Assembly (NCBI RefSeq): GCF_002356335.1
Contig: NZ_AP018165.1
Span: 806,001-870,000 of the forward strand
Reading direction: 5' to 3'
DNA from: [Mycobacterium] stephanolepidis
Lineage (GTDB): Bacteria; Actinomycetota; Actinomycetes; Mycobacteriales; Mycobacteriaceae
DNA length: 64,000 nucleotides
Numbering within the stretch: position 1 is the stretch's first letter; each line of letters begins with the position of its first letter. Shown one piece after another: positions 39,545-48,858 of the stretch. A program made the position numbers and the translations under genes. The notes beneath the pieces were generated by a model. The model was not told where the DNA came from. It made no database searches and saw nothing but the letters and a program-made list of their open reading frames with translations.

Positions 39545-40972
39545 ATGCCGAACTCGTTCGATGGTGATGGCCGTGGCCCGTCCAACCACCGGTTGGCCGT
39601 CGCTGGTGTTGCCTTCGTGGCGCTTGGGTGTGTGGTCGCAGCCCTTCTGATCGCGAAGTCGCAAGGTCGGCTCGATCGGATGGTGCGAGTGACCGCCGAG
39701 CTGGTGAATGTCGGAGATGGGTTGCCCGCGAAATCGGATGTGAAGTTCCGGGGGGTGCTGGCCGGATTTGTCACCCGTGTCGTACCCGCGAAGGTCGGCC
39801 GGCCCAACATCGTCTATATCGACCTGAAAACTAACTACGCGCAGGGTATTCCAAGCACGGTGACTGCGCGCGTGGTCCCCTCGAACGTCTTCGCCGTGTC
39901 ATCGATTCAGTTGGTGGATAACGGCGGCAGTGCCGCGCCTCTGCGGCCTGGGGCGGTTATTCATGAGGATCAAAGCTTGCCTACCGTGTTGTTCCAGACG
40001 ACGCTGAGCAAGTTCCGCCAGCTGCTCAAGGCGGTGGGCCGCTCGCCCTCGCCCGACAGTGTCGGAATGCTAGAGGCCCTGGGCAAAGCCACGGAGGGGC
40101 GCGGCGATCGGCTGCTCAATGCGGGTCGCAGTCTGAACGAGATCGTTACCCAGCTCAATGCGGTCATGGGCGACCGTGCGGAGCACTCAACGCTGGCCGC
40201 GCTTACGCAGGCTACCAGCGGATTGCGGCAAGCGGCGCCGGATCTCTTCGATGCGCTTAGCGGCGCGGTGCAACCGATGAGGAGTCTGGCCGAGAAGCGG
40301 GTCGCCTTGTCTGGCTTGCTGTCTGCCGGACTGAATACCGCAGGCTTGCTCGGTGATTCTTTTGAGCACCAAACTGATCGCCTGATCAACATCACCACGC
40401 AACTCGAGCCGGTAGTGGGTGTGCTCGCGGACAACGCAGAGCAGTTCCCGGCTATCGCTTCTCGTGTGCAGGCCGTCGCAAACCAGATCTACAGCGAGGC
40501 GTGGAACCCAGAGACCAACCAGTTGACGCTCAAGGGCGTGGTGGCGTTCACCCCGACGCGCACTTACGTGCGTGCCGACTGCCCCCGCTATGGCGCACTG
40601 TCCGGACCGAGCTGCGAAACGGCGCCCGAGATTCCGACGACGCCCTCGCTCGAGTCGGCGCTGGGTTCGATGGGATTCCCGCTACCCCCTGGTGTTTCGG
40701 AGAATCGCCCCAATCTCGCGCCGCCGCGTGACTCGGTGAGAGCACCCGATCGGCCGGATTCCCCCGAGCCGCCAACGCCGGAACCTGCTCCTGTGCAGCC
40801 GGCGGCGTTTGTCGGCGGGAATGTGGGGCCAGTGGGGAGCGTGCGGGAGCGCCAGCAGCTCGGTGAGATCTTGGGCGCCAAGGCTGGCCCGGCGACCCAG
40901 TTGTTGTTGGGTCCTCTCGCAAGGGGGTCCGACGTCCATGTCATCCGGGCAAGCAGTCAGGTGGATCGATGA
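39545..40972 (+). CDS. mceA: MceA substrate-binding protein
   Basis: A 475-aa Mce-family protein: N-terminal transmembrane helix (about 16-38), MlaD/Mce beta-barrel domain (about 45-125), a long helical region that builds the periplasmic tube (about 140-310), then a tail with two Cys (DCPRYGALSGPSC) and a proline-rich segment at about 390-445. ATG 39545 was chosen; the frame is open much further upstream inside yrbEB. Overlaps mceB by 4 bp. Confidence 0.94.
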   Translation: MPNSFDGDGRGPSNHRLAVAGVAFVALGCVVAALLIAKSQGRLDRMVRVTAELVNVGDGLPAKSDVKFRGVLAGFVTRVVPAKVGRPNIVYIDLKTNYAQGIPSTVTARVVPSNVFAVSSIQLVDNGGSAAPLRPGAVIHEDQSLPTVLFQTTLSKFRQLLKAVGRSPSPDSVGMLEALGKATEGRGDRLLNAGRSLNEIVTQLNAVMGDRAEHSTLAALTQATSGLRQAAPDLFDALSGAVQPMRSLAEKRVALSGLLSAGLNTAGLLGDSFEHQTDRLINITTQLEPVVGVLADNAEQFPAIASRVQAVANQIYSEAWNPETNQLTLKGVVAFTPTRTYVRADCPRYGALSGPSCETAPEIPTTPSLESALGSMGFPLPPGVSENRPNLAPPRDSVRAPDRPDSPEPPTPEPAPVQPAAFVGGNVGPVGSVRERQQLGEILGAKAGPATQLLLGPLARGSDVHVIRASSQVDR

Positions 40973-42009
40973 GCTACCGTAAGCCACTGATTGGCCTGTC
41001 ACTGTTCCTGATGCTCGCGATCGTTGTGACTTCCATGGTGTTCGTGACGTTGCGGCGAGAAGTCTCGGGCTCGACAAACACCTATTCGGCGGTATTCACC
41101 GATGTATCTGGACTACATCCAGGGGATGATGTCCGCGTCGCGGGCGTCAGGGTCGGGCGAGTCGATGCGATAGATCTCGTCGGCACCGCCGCCAAGGTCA
41201 CCTTCCGGGTGCAGAAGGATCAGGTTCTCTATCGAAACACGATCGCATCGGTGACCTACCAGAACATTATTGGGCAGCGATATCTTGGTCTGGCGCAGGG
41301 CGATGTGCAGGATCGGGTGCTGCTGCCTAGGGACGGCCAGATTCCGCTCGAGCACACTGTCCCGTCGTTCGACATCGCCTACCTCCTTGACGGGTTCGAA
41401 CCGCTTTTCGTGCTGCTGGACCCGCAACAGGTGGACAACCTGACCAACGGGATAATTCAATCATTACAAGGTGATTCGGGATCACTGTTGGCTTTAATAA
41501 CCCAAACATCTTCCCTTGCAGAGACATTCGCGGGCCCCGATCAGATTCTCGGCGGCGTCATCGACAGCCTGAACACAGTGGTAACCAACTTGGCCCGGCA
41601 GCGGTCAGACATCCAGACAGTGATCCGGCAGGCGCGTCAGGTGATGAGCGGTCTGGCCAATCGCCGCCAAGAGTTGGTCGGCGCGGTGGGCTCAACAAAC
41701 AGCGCGGTGGGCAGGCTCGCCGCGATTACAGGCTCAGTGTTCCCAGACTTGCAGTCATTGATCGTCCGAGAACCGGGATTTACGGGACACCTCGCGGGAG
41801 ATGGCCGAGATAGATTCGCCTTCTTTGGAGCGAATCTTCCCTATCTACTCAAGGGGTTTGCTCGTGCCTCGGAGGATGGAGCCAGGCTCAACGCCTACCC
41901 GTGCGATCTCAATATCACCATCTTTGCGTTCCTAGGACGACTCATCCCCAGCATCGTGGAGCACGCAACACCCGGTGGCGTCATTCAACACACTCCGATG
42001 TGCAGGTAG
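40969..42009 (+). CDS. mceB: MceB
   Basis: A 346-aa Mce subunit with an N-terminal anchor (about 8-28), the Mce domain (VFTDVSGLHPGDDVRVAGVRVG near 42-63) and the helical tube region. ATG overlaps the mceA stop (ATGA). The typical C-terminal Cys pair (AYPCDL ... TPMCR) closes the protein. Works with the other five Mce subunits in a hetero-hexameric lipid conduit. Confidence 0.94.
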   Translation: MSYRKPLIGLSLFLMLAIVVTSMVFVTLRREVSGSTNTYSAVFTDVSGLHPGDDVRVAGVRVGRVDAIDLVGTAAKVTFRVQKDQVLYRNTIASVTYQNIIGQRYLGLAQGDVQDRVLLPRDGQIPLEHTVPSFDIAYLLDGFEPLFVLLDPQQVDNLTNGIIQSLQGDSGSLLALITQTSSLAETFAGPDQILGGVIDSLNTVVTNLARQRSDIQTVIRQARQVMSGLANRRQELVGAVGSTNSAVGRLAAITGSVFPDLQSLIVREPGFTGHLAGDGRDRFAFFGANLPYLLKGFARASEDGARLNAYPCDLNITIFAFLGRLIPSIVEHATPGGVIQHTPMCR

Positions 42010-42013
42010 GCCA

Positions 42014-43042
42014 ATGAAAGTCAAAGGAATGAAGCGACCCCTTGAGAGCTACAACAAGATCTGGCTCGGAGCAATCTCACTGGCCCTCATCGGTGTGATC
42101 GTTGCGGTCATCGTGATGATCGGTGCGGCCGGGATCGGTTACACCAGATACCAGGCTCAGTTTGTGCAAGCAGCGCAGATCCGGCCCGGTGATCAAGTGA
42201 CCGTCGCCGGAATCTCGGTGGGCAAGGTCAAGAAACTAAAGCTTGCTGGTAATCACGTGGTCGTTACCTTCGTCGCTCGTAACGATGTGCACCTCGGCGC
42301 ACAGACTCGTGCCGCGGTGAAGCTGACCACGATTCTCGGATCCCGATACCTTCAGCTCACGCCCGCCGCCGATGGCACATTGCGCGACAGGACAATCCCC
42401 ATCGCGAACACGACAGTTCCTTACGATTTGCAAAAGACGCTCGCCGACTCGACCACTACCTTCGAGCAAGTAGATGCCGATCGGGTCGCAGAATCGTTTA
42501 CCACGCTGTCACGCAGTCTGAACGGACTACCCGACGCGCTTCCGCTGGCGCTGGACAACGTCAAGTCGCTTGCCGAGGTGATCTCAGGACGACGCGATCA
42601 AATTGGGACGCTCCTGAAGAACGTGGACTCCGTTACCACCCTGATCAGAGACGAGCGGGCCAATCTTGGCTCCATGGTGCTTCAGGGGCGAGAGGTGCTC
42701 GGAGAGATTGCAACTCGGCGCGAGGCGCTGAAGAGACTGCTTGCTAGCGCCACCGCGCTGGTGGATACCCTCAAACGGATCTTGGACGATTCGCCCGGAA
42801 TCAACGGGATGCTGGCCTCACTGCAGGATTTCACTCGGATGATCGGCGAGCATGACGCGCTGCTGCGGAACACCCTGCAGGCGCTGCCGTTGCCGATTCG
42901 AAATCTCGCCAATGCCAGCGGGTCTGGGAACTCCATTGAGGTGGGGGCGCCCGGGGTTCCGATGATCGACTCGTGGATGTGTGCGATCAGCGGACGCGCC
43001 AAACAGTTCAACCTCGTCGAGTACTACAAGGATTGCGAATGA
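42014..43042 (+). CDS. mceC: MceC
   Basis: A 342-aa Mce subunit: membrane anchor at about 16-40, Mce domain from about 48 (IRPGDQVTVAGISVG), followed by the helical region and a short C-terminus ending YYKDCE. It lacks the proline-rich tail often seen in MceC proteins of other operons. ATG 42014 lies 4 bp after the mceB stop; overlaps mceD by 4 bp. Confidence 0.94.
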   Translation: MKVKGMKRPLESYNKIWLGAISLALIGVIVAVIVMIGAAGIGYTRYQAQFVQAAQIRPGDQVTVAGISVGKVKKLKLAGNHVVVTFVARNDVHLGAQTRAAVKLTTILGSRYLQLTPAADGTLRDRTIPIANTTVPYDLQKTLADSTTTFEQVDADRVAESFTTLSRSLNGLPDALPLALDNVKSLAEVISGRRDQIGTLLKNVDSVTTLIRDERANLGSMVLQGREVLGEIATRREALKRLLASATALVDTLKRILDDSPGINGMLASLQDFTRMIGEHDALLRNTLQALPLPIRNLANASGSGNSIEVGAPGVPMIDSWMCAISGRAKQFNLVEYYKDCE

Positions 43043-44139
43043 ACCGGAGACGCCCTGTCATTGCGGTCGCGGTAACGGTCGCGCTGTTGGCGATTGTCGC
43101 TGCCATCGCAATCCCGCGATTCACTGAACGTACATTGCGGATTACCGCACAGTTCGAAGACACCGTCGGCCTGTATGAAGGTAATGCTGTTTCGTTGCTA
43201 GGCATGCAGATTGGCGAGGTGACTGCCATTGCCCCACAGGATGGGTACGTGGAAGTGCAAATAGATGTCGATGGCGGGGTGGATCTTCCGGCCGATGTTC
43301 ATGCGGTCACCGTGTCGACATCGATCCTCACTGATAGGCATGTGGAACTTACCCCGCCCTATCGCGGTGGGCCCAAGCTGAAGAATGGCGACGCCCTTGG
43401 GCTGATGCGAACCCGTACACCGGTCGAGTTCGATCGGACGCTGACGATGGTTGACAAGCTGTCGCGGGCACTTGGTGGTGACGGGCAAGGCCAGGGCCCC
43501 CTCGCCGATCTTGTTGGAGCGAGCTCACAGATCGCCACGGGAAATGGCGAGAAGCTCAAAGAGACGCTCGGTCAGCTGTCGCACGCGCTTCGTCTCGGTA
43601 CCGACCAAGGCGCGGGTAGTCAGAAGAACATTCAGTCGATCGTCGCCAACCTCGCTGAGCTGACACAGGCATCGGCCGACAACGACACCGCGATAAGGGA
43701 GTTCGGCTCGAACCTTCGTCAACTCAGCGACATCCTGGCAGACGAGAACCTCGGGGCCGGCACCACCGGTGCAAAGGTGAATCAGATTCTGGCTCAGGCA
43801 ACCGCGCTGCTGGAGAACAATCGGGACCGTCTCAAGAACACGGTCAACGACTTTGGGGTAGTGACTACCGCAATCTCGGACTATCGCCGTGAGATGTCCG
43901 AGTTCTTCGATCTTCTGCCCCTGGTGGTGGACAACTTCGATCGGGCCATCGATCCCAATGCGGGCGTCGTTCGGGCGCATCTGTCCATCGACAAGGTGCT
44001 GCTCGACGGCCAGTTCGCGAAGGAGGTCTGCAATCTCATCCAGAAGAAGCAACTGGGATGCGCCACGGGAACCATGCAGGACTATGCCCCAGACTTTGGT
44101 CTCACCAGCATGCTGCAGATAATGGCCGAGACACGCTAA
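43039..44139 (+). CDS. mceD: MceD
   Basis: A 366-aa Mce subunit with an N-terminal anchor (about 6-26), Mce domain starting near residue 36 (FEDTVGLYEGNAVSLLGMQIG) and long helical tube segment. Its ATG overlaps the mceC stop (ATGA), and its TAA shares a base with the mceE start. Confidence 0.94.
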   Translation: MNRRRPVIAVAVTVALLAIVAAIAIPRFTERTLRITAQFEDTVGLYEGNAVSLLGMQIGEVTAIAPQDGYVEVQIDVDGGVDLPADVHAVTVSTSILTDRHVELTPPYRGGPKLKNGDALGLMRTRTPVEFDRTLTMVDKLSRALGGDGQGQGPLADLVGASSQIATGNGEKLKETLGQLSHALRLGTDQGAGSQKNIQSIVANLAELTQASADNDTAIREFGSNLRQLSDILADENLGAGTTGAKVNQILAQATALLENNRDRLKNTVNDFGVVTTAISDYRREMSEFFDLLPLVVDNFDRAIDPNAGVVRAHLSIDKVLLDGQFAKEVCNLIQKKQLGCATGTMQDYAPDFGLTSMLQIMAETR

Positions 44140-45257
44140 TGCGTTGGTGTCCTGATGTATTCAGCCGCCGAATGCGGGGGTTCTTGGCGGCGATGATATC
44201 GCTGCCTGTCGCGGGCTGCGCTGCGGGACTGGATTCACTCCCGTTGCCGGCACCCGGCCTCAATTCCGACAGTATCGTGCTGACCGCCGAGTTCTCGAAT
44301 GCACTGAACCTGCCGGCCAAAGCGAAGGTCAAGCTGAACGGCGCAGACATTGGCGAGGTCTCCTCGATTGGCACTCGTGATTTCAATGCCCTTGCGAAGC
44401 TGCGGATTCGCGCAGATGTACCGTTGTATGTCGGCAGCACGGCCGAATTGCGGTCGGCGACCCCGCTCGGTGATTTGTTTGTGGCGATTCGGCCTGACCC
44501 CATGCCGGCCGCAGATACGTCCCTACTGCGTGACGGCGACAACATTCCCCGAGCGGGCACCACGGCGGCGGCGACGATCGAAGACGTTCTCAGTTCGGCC
44601 GCGCTGCTGGTGAACGGCGGAGTGATCCGGCGGTTGGTGACAGTCACCAACGGGGCGGGTTCGGCAGTGGGCGGGCGCGGCGACAAAGTCGCCGAATTGC
44701 TGCGCCAGTCAACGCTGTTGGTTTCCAGGCTGAATGAACGAACCGGTCAGATAGATGGAGCCCTTCGCAACACATCGGATCTCGCCGCGGCGATCACCGC
44801 TCAACAGGAAACCCTCAACACCGCTCTCGCCGCAGCGAATCCGGCAACCAGTACCATCGCGGACAACACCAACGCGATAGTCGATCTGACCGGCGCCATC
44901 GCTCGCATCACCGATCAACTGGCGCGCTTTCCCTCGATGAAGGGTACCGATACCCGGAGCCTGATCGCGGATCTCAATCGTCTTTCTGCGACATTCAATG
45001 CCATCGCCGTTGATCCCAATCTGTCGCTGACACCGCTGAATACGTTGGTAGGCCCGGTCATGAAGGCCACGACCGGCACCGGCGGAGCCGTTAACGCCGT
45101 GGTTGCCAAACTTGCCCTAGGTTCCTTGCCGGACAAGAACTATCCCGGTGATCCCGGATTTCATGGGCCGGATGGCACTGACTACCACGCCATGATTGGC
45201 AGCCTGCGCTATCAGTGGAACCTCATGCTGAGCAAGGTGATGGGTGGCGACAGATGA
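44139..45257 (+). CDS. mceE: MceE lipoprotein (LprK-like)
   Basis: A 372-aa Mce subunit. The N-terminus is a lipoprotein signal ending in the lipobox PVAG-Cys28, as expected for MceE/LprK, the lipid-anchored member of the complex. Mce domain near residues 50-125, then helical region. Start ATG 44139 shares one base with the mceD stop (TAATG). The next gene overlaps by 4 bp. Confidence 0.94.
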   Translation: MRWCPDVFSRRMRGFLAAMISLPVAGCAAGLDSLPLPAPGLNSDSIVLTAEFSNALNLPAKAKVKLNGADIGEVSSIGTRDFNALAKLRIRADVPLYVGSTAELRSATPLGDLFVAIRPDPMPAADTSLLRDGDNIPRAGTTAAATIEDVLSSAALLVNGGVIRRLVTVTNGAGSAVGGRGDKVAELLRQSTLLVSRLNERTGQIDGALRNTSDLAAAITAQQETLNTALAAANPATSTIADNTNAIVDLTGAIARITDQLARFPSMKGTDTRSLIADLNRLSATFNAIAVDPNLSLTPLNTLVGPVMKATTGTGGAVNAVVAKLALGSLPDKNYPGDPGFHGPDGTDYHAMIGSLRYQWNLMLSKVMGGDR

Positions 45258-46522
45258 CGGCCAAGCCCCACCTGCTGGAACGATCAGTGCGATTGCTGGT
45301 GGACGCTGTCCGTTTTTGTGCTACGCATCGCGCGGTGGCGTCGTGTATCGGTCTGGTGTTGACGATGCTCATTGCGGGTTCCTATGTGCTGGTGGGCGGG
45401 CTCCGCTTCAATCTTGTGCGTTCGACGATTGCAGTCCGGGTGCAGTTAGTGGAGTCAGGCGGACTTCTGCCCAATCAAGACGTCACCTTGCGAGGCACGT
45501 CGATAGGTCGTGTAGCAGCGGTGAATTTCACTGCGGGCGGAGTCGAAGCCGTTGCCACGATCGACGCCGACGTCCGCATACCGCGAAGCAGTCCGGTGCG
45601 CGTATCCGCGTTGTCTCCGGCAGGCGAACAATACCTAGACTTTCGCCCGAACGGGGATGGTGGCCCCGCGTTGACGGACGGCAGTTCAATCGATCAGCGC
45701 CAGACCGCGATTCCGGTCTCCCTGGCCCGGCTGCTGGGCGATGCGGACGGGGCGCTGGCCCAGCTCGATCCGGACAAGTTGGCCGCCATATCCGATGAAC
45801 TCCGTGTCAGCGTTCGTGGGCCGGAGAAACTCCAAGATGTGTTTGATGGGGGCGCCTTCCTGTTGACAACTCTTGATTCTGTTCTGCCCCAAACGGTGAG
45901 CGTGATCCGGAACAGTCGCACGGTGTTGTCAACATTGTCGGAGGGCGTGCCCGCCTTGATTGATACCAGCAAGAATCTGCAGTTGACCCTGCAAGGAGTA
46001 CGGAAGATGGATGGAGGTTTCCGTACTCTCGTCGACGACGGCGGGAAGCCGATAGCTGCGCTGGATAATGTCATCAACGACAATTCCGACTCGATGGTGC
46101 AGCTGCTGGGAAATCTCACCACGATTGCACAGCTGTCCTATGTTCGAGTCCCCGCTCTTCAGGCGTTGTTCCCCACGACGCGCGGATCGATGCTGGAGGC
46201 TGCGACATCTGTGATCCGAGACGGTGGGATCTGGGCTGTTGCCGACATCTATCCGCGATACAGCTGTGATTACAAGTTGCCCCGGCACGCGCCCTCACGT
46301 GCTGATGCGCACGAACCGTACCGTTACACCTACTGCGAGAATCCAGACCCCGCGGTCCTCGTTCGGGGTGCCCGTAATGCCCCGCGGCCGCCCGGCGACG
46401 ATACGGCTGGGCCACCACCTGGGTATGACCGGCTGGCTACAACCGACCCAATACCCGTTGGCCCACACACTGTTCCGCTGCCATACGGCGGACCCCAGAT
46501 GCCGGTGGTACCTCCTAACTAA
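45254..46522 (+). CDS. mceF: MceF
   Basis: A 422-aa Mce subunit, last of the six. N-terminal anchor at about 28-48, Mce domain from about 60 (VESGGLLPNQDVTLRGTSIG), helical tube, and a proline-rich tail of about 60 residues with Cys in YSCDYKLP and YTYCENPD, typical for MceF. ATG overlaps the mceE stop. The presence of all eight genes in order with no disruption indicates a functional operon. Which of the several mce operons this is cannot be decided by eye. Confidence 0.94.
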   Translation: MTAKPHLLERSVRLLVDAVRFCATHRAVASCIGLVLTMLIAGSYVLVGGLRFNLVRSTIAVRVQLVESGGLLPNQDVTLRGTSIGRVAAVNFTAGGVEAVATIDADVRIPRSSPVRVSALSPAGEQYLDFRPNGDGGPALTDGSSIDQRQTAIPVSLARLLGDADGALAQLDPDKLAAISDELRVSVRGPEKLQDVFDGGAFLLTTLDSVLPQTVSVIRNSRTVLSTLSEGVPALIDTSKNLQLTLQGVRKMDGGFRTLVDDGGKPIAALDNVINDNSDSMVQLLGNLTTIAQLSYVRVPALQALFPTTRGSMLEAATSVIRDGGIWAVADIYPRYSCDYKLPRHAPSRADAHEPYRYTYCENPDPAVLVRGARNAPRPPGDDTAGPPPGYDRLATTDPIPVGPHTVPLPYGGPQMPVVPPN

Positions 46523-46535
46523 GGATGGGGCTGAC

Positions 46536-47315
46536 ATGATGATGCGTTTGCCGGGGATTGTCTTTATGACGATGGCGCTGACGGTGCCGACGGCGGCCGC
46601 TGCGCCCGATAACTGGTGCGTCAGTAGCCTGCGCGGCACGTGGGACGGCGGTGCGTGCCTGGTCACAGTGACATCAAACAGCAAGGCGACGATGGATATC
46701 TCGGTGCAGTTGCCGGACGAGGTTATCGACGATTCAACCGTGGGTCCGGTGCTCCGGGCATATGCCGAAAGGCGTGTCAGCGAGTGGCGCAAGGCCGGTG
46801 ACACGAACGTCCGCGACAGCTCGTCAGCCATCGATTCGCGTGTGTACGTACACTCAAATTCCGTGAAATCCGTTGTTTTACACGAAGTGTGGCGGACAGA
46901 AGGAACCAACGCCAATAACGCGTACCGAACTTTCACCTTTGACCTGGCCCAGGGTAGGCGACTGGTGCTCGCCGACCTATTCCGACCGGGCGTTGACCCG
47001 CGGACGGCCTTACCGCCACTTGCCCGGCCGTTCCTGTTGGATGCATTGGATGCCGCGGCGCCACCCCACGATCCGGGCTCCTATCCATTCGCAACCCAGG
47101 AGTGGGAACCGCAGCCCGATGGCTCGGGTTACTCAGGGGAGTACCGTGCATTCGCGCTCACGGGCGATGAGTTGATTCTCTACATGCCCGATGTTCCTAT
47201 GGCACATGAAAATCCGACGCCGCGGGACAGGCTGGTCTGGTCGATGGACGGTGGCGCCGTCACGGTCCGCATTCCGCTGCCAAGCCTGCGCCCGATCCTG
47301 CGCGCCGGCCTGTGA
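46536..47315 (+). CDS. Secreted DUF3298 / MPT64-like protein
   Basis: A 259-aa protein with a Sec signal peptide (cleavage probably after TAAAA near residue 22) and a C-terminal domain resembling DUF3298/RsiV and MPT64 (pattern RTFTFDLAQGRRLVLADLFRPGVDP ... ALTGDELILYMP). Three consecutive in-frame ATGs (46536, 46539, 46542) follow AAGGA at 46521. Located 13 bp after mceF on the same strand, so probably part of the Mce transcript. The function of this family is not established; a lipid- or ligand-binding accessory is a guess. It is convergent with the ALDH gene, 6 bp away. Confidence 0.78.
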   Translation: MMMRLPGIVFMTMALTVPTAAAAPDNWCVSSLRGTWDGGACLVTVTSNSKATMDISVQLPDEVIDDSTVGPVLRAYAERRVSEWRKAGDTNVRDSSSAIDSRVYVHSNSVKSVVLHEVWRTEGTNANNAYRTFTFDLAQGRRLVLADLFRPGVDPRTALPPLARPFLLDALDAAAPPHDPGSYPFATQEWEPQPDGSGYSGEYRAFALTGDELILYMPDVPMAHENPTPRDRLVWSMDGGAVTVRIPLPSLRPILRAGL

Positions 47316-47321
47316 GCGGCG

Positions 47322-48851
47322 CTATTTGATTCGGAGTGCCTTGGCGAGCTGGAATGTCTTGGTCAGGATCGACACATTTTTCTGGGCACTGATGCCCCAT
47401 GGGGGATCGAAGCCGACCAGGTGCTGACTCGCCACCGTCTGCAATTCGGTGTATTCGAGCAGCCCGTGTTCACCGTGCCGGCGGCCCAGTCCTGAGCCGC
47501 GCATGCCGCCCATGGGCGCATCGGTGGACGCGTATGCCGATCCGTATCCTTCATTGATATTGACAGTGCCGCAACGTATCTGCGCTCCCACTCGGCGACC
47601 ACGGGCGGCATTCTTGGTCCACACGGAGGCGTTGAGGCCGTACACGGTGTCATTGGCCAACTGGATGGCTTCGGCGTCTGTGTCGAATCGGTAAACGGAG
47701 GCCACCGGCCCGAAGGTCTCTTCGGCATAGACTGCCATTCCGGGTGTCACGTTGGTCAGGATGGTTGGCTCGTAAAAGAACGGCCCCAGCTCCGGGCGCG
47801 CCCGCCCGCCCGCACGCACCGTTGCACCGTGCGAACGGGCGTCGCGGACATGGCTTTCAACTGTGTCCAACTGACGTTCGCTGGACAGCGTGCCCACGTC
47901 GTAGCCGTAGTCAAGGGAGTTGCCGAGCTTCAAGGCGCGTGTTGACTCGGTGAAGACACCGAGGAATTCGTCGTAGACGGAATCAGCGACGTAGATCCGC
48001 TCGATGCCGAGGCATAGCTGTCCGGTGTGGCCGAAACATGCTCGTACGGCGCCCTTTGCGGCCTTCCCCACGTCCGCATCGTCGAGCACGATCATCGGGT
48101 TCTTTCCGCCGAGCTCGAGGCAGCATGAGATGAGTCGACCGGCAGCCCGTTGGGCTATCGCGCGACCGGCCGATGTCGATCCGGTAAAGCAGATGTGGTC
48201 GGCGTTGTCGATTATCGCCGGGCCGACGACGCTCGAGGATCCGACCACGATCTGCCACAGGTCGGGGTCCAAGCCATTCTCGATGAGGACGCTGCGTGCG
48301 TACAGTGCGGTCTGCGTCGCGGGTTTGTGCACCACCGCGTTGCCCGCCAACAGCGCGGGAATGATGTCGACGATGCCAAGTGACAGGGGTGCGTTCCACG
48401 GCGAGATCACGCCGACGACGCCTTTCGGGTGCCGCAGTTCAGTTGCTCTGGTGGCGAACGGTATTGCGCCCGACCGCTGGCGGGAGGCCAGGAACTTCGG
48501 AGCGTTCCGACCGTAGTACAGCGCCACTCCGGCCGCGTCGAGGACCTCTTCGAACGCGTATGCCCGCGCCTTGCCGGTCTCGGCCTGGACGATGTCGAGT
48601 GCGAGCCGATCGGTGAGGATGCCGTCGTGGAATCGGACAAATGGGCCGGTGCGATGCCTCAGCGCGGTGGCTGCCCACCGTTGCTGTGCCTTCCGGGCAC
48701 GGGTGAATGCCTCCGCGACATCATCGGTCGATGAATGGCGCAGGGTGGCAATGGGTTCGCCTGTGGCCGGGGCGATGTTGGCGTGTTCAGAGGCCGTTCC
48801 GGTCAGCTGTGCGGTGAGGCGGTCGGTGATCTCTGACGGCAGCAGCCGCAC
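47322..48851 (-). CDS. Aldehyde dehydrogenase, succinate-semialdehyde dehydrogenase type (GabD2-like)
   Basis: NAD(P)-dependent aldehyde dehydrogenase, 509 aa. The catalytic Cys is in GHTGQLCLGIERIYV, the general-base Glu in LELGGKNPM, and the cofactor loop in FTGSTSAGR. Overall wording is close to M. tuberculosis GabD2 (Rv1731). GTG 48851 is the start used; it is 7 bp after the monooxygenase stop, so the pair is an operon. Next to a BVMO it may oxidise an aldehyde from ketone/ester breakdown rather than succinate semialdehyde. Confidence 0.88.
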   Translation of the reverse strand: MRLLPSEITDRLTAQLTGTASEHANIAPATGEPIATLRHSSTDDVAEAFTRARKAQQRWAATALRHRTGPFVRFHDGILTDRLALDIVQAETGKARAYAFEEVLDAAGVALYYGRNAPKFLASRQRSGAIPFATRATELRHPKGVVGVISPWNAPLSLGIVDIIPALLAGNAVVHKPATQTALYARSVLIENGLDPDLWQIVVGSSSVVGPAIIDNADHICFTGSTSAGRAIAQRAAGRLISCCLELGGKNPMIVLDDADVGKAAKGAVRACFGHTGQLCLGIERIYVADSVYDEFLGVFTESTRALKLGNSLDYGYDVGTLSSERQLDTVESHVRDARSHGATVRAGGRARPELGPFFYEPTILTNVTPGMAVYAEETFGPVASVYRFDTDAEAIQLANDTVYGLNASVWTKNAARGRRVGAQIRCGTVNINEGYGSAYASTDAPMGGMRGSGLGRRHGEHGLLEYTELQTVASQHLVGFDPPWGISAQKNVSILTKTFQLAKALRIK

Positions 48852-48858
48852 GCGCGCG

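Noticed and set aside
37816..46522. Assignment to a specific operon such as mce1 or mce4
   Set aside because: Flanking genes do not match the mce1 or mce4 neighbourhoods and all eight genes are generic; a phylogeny is required.
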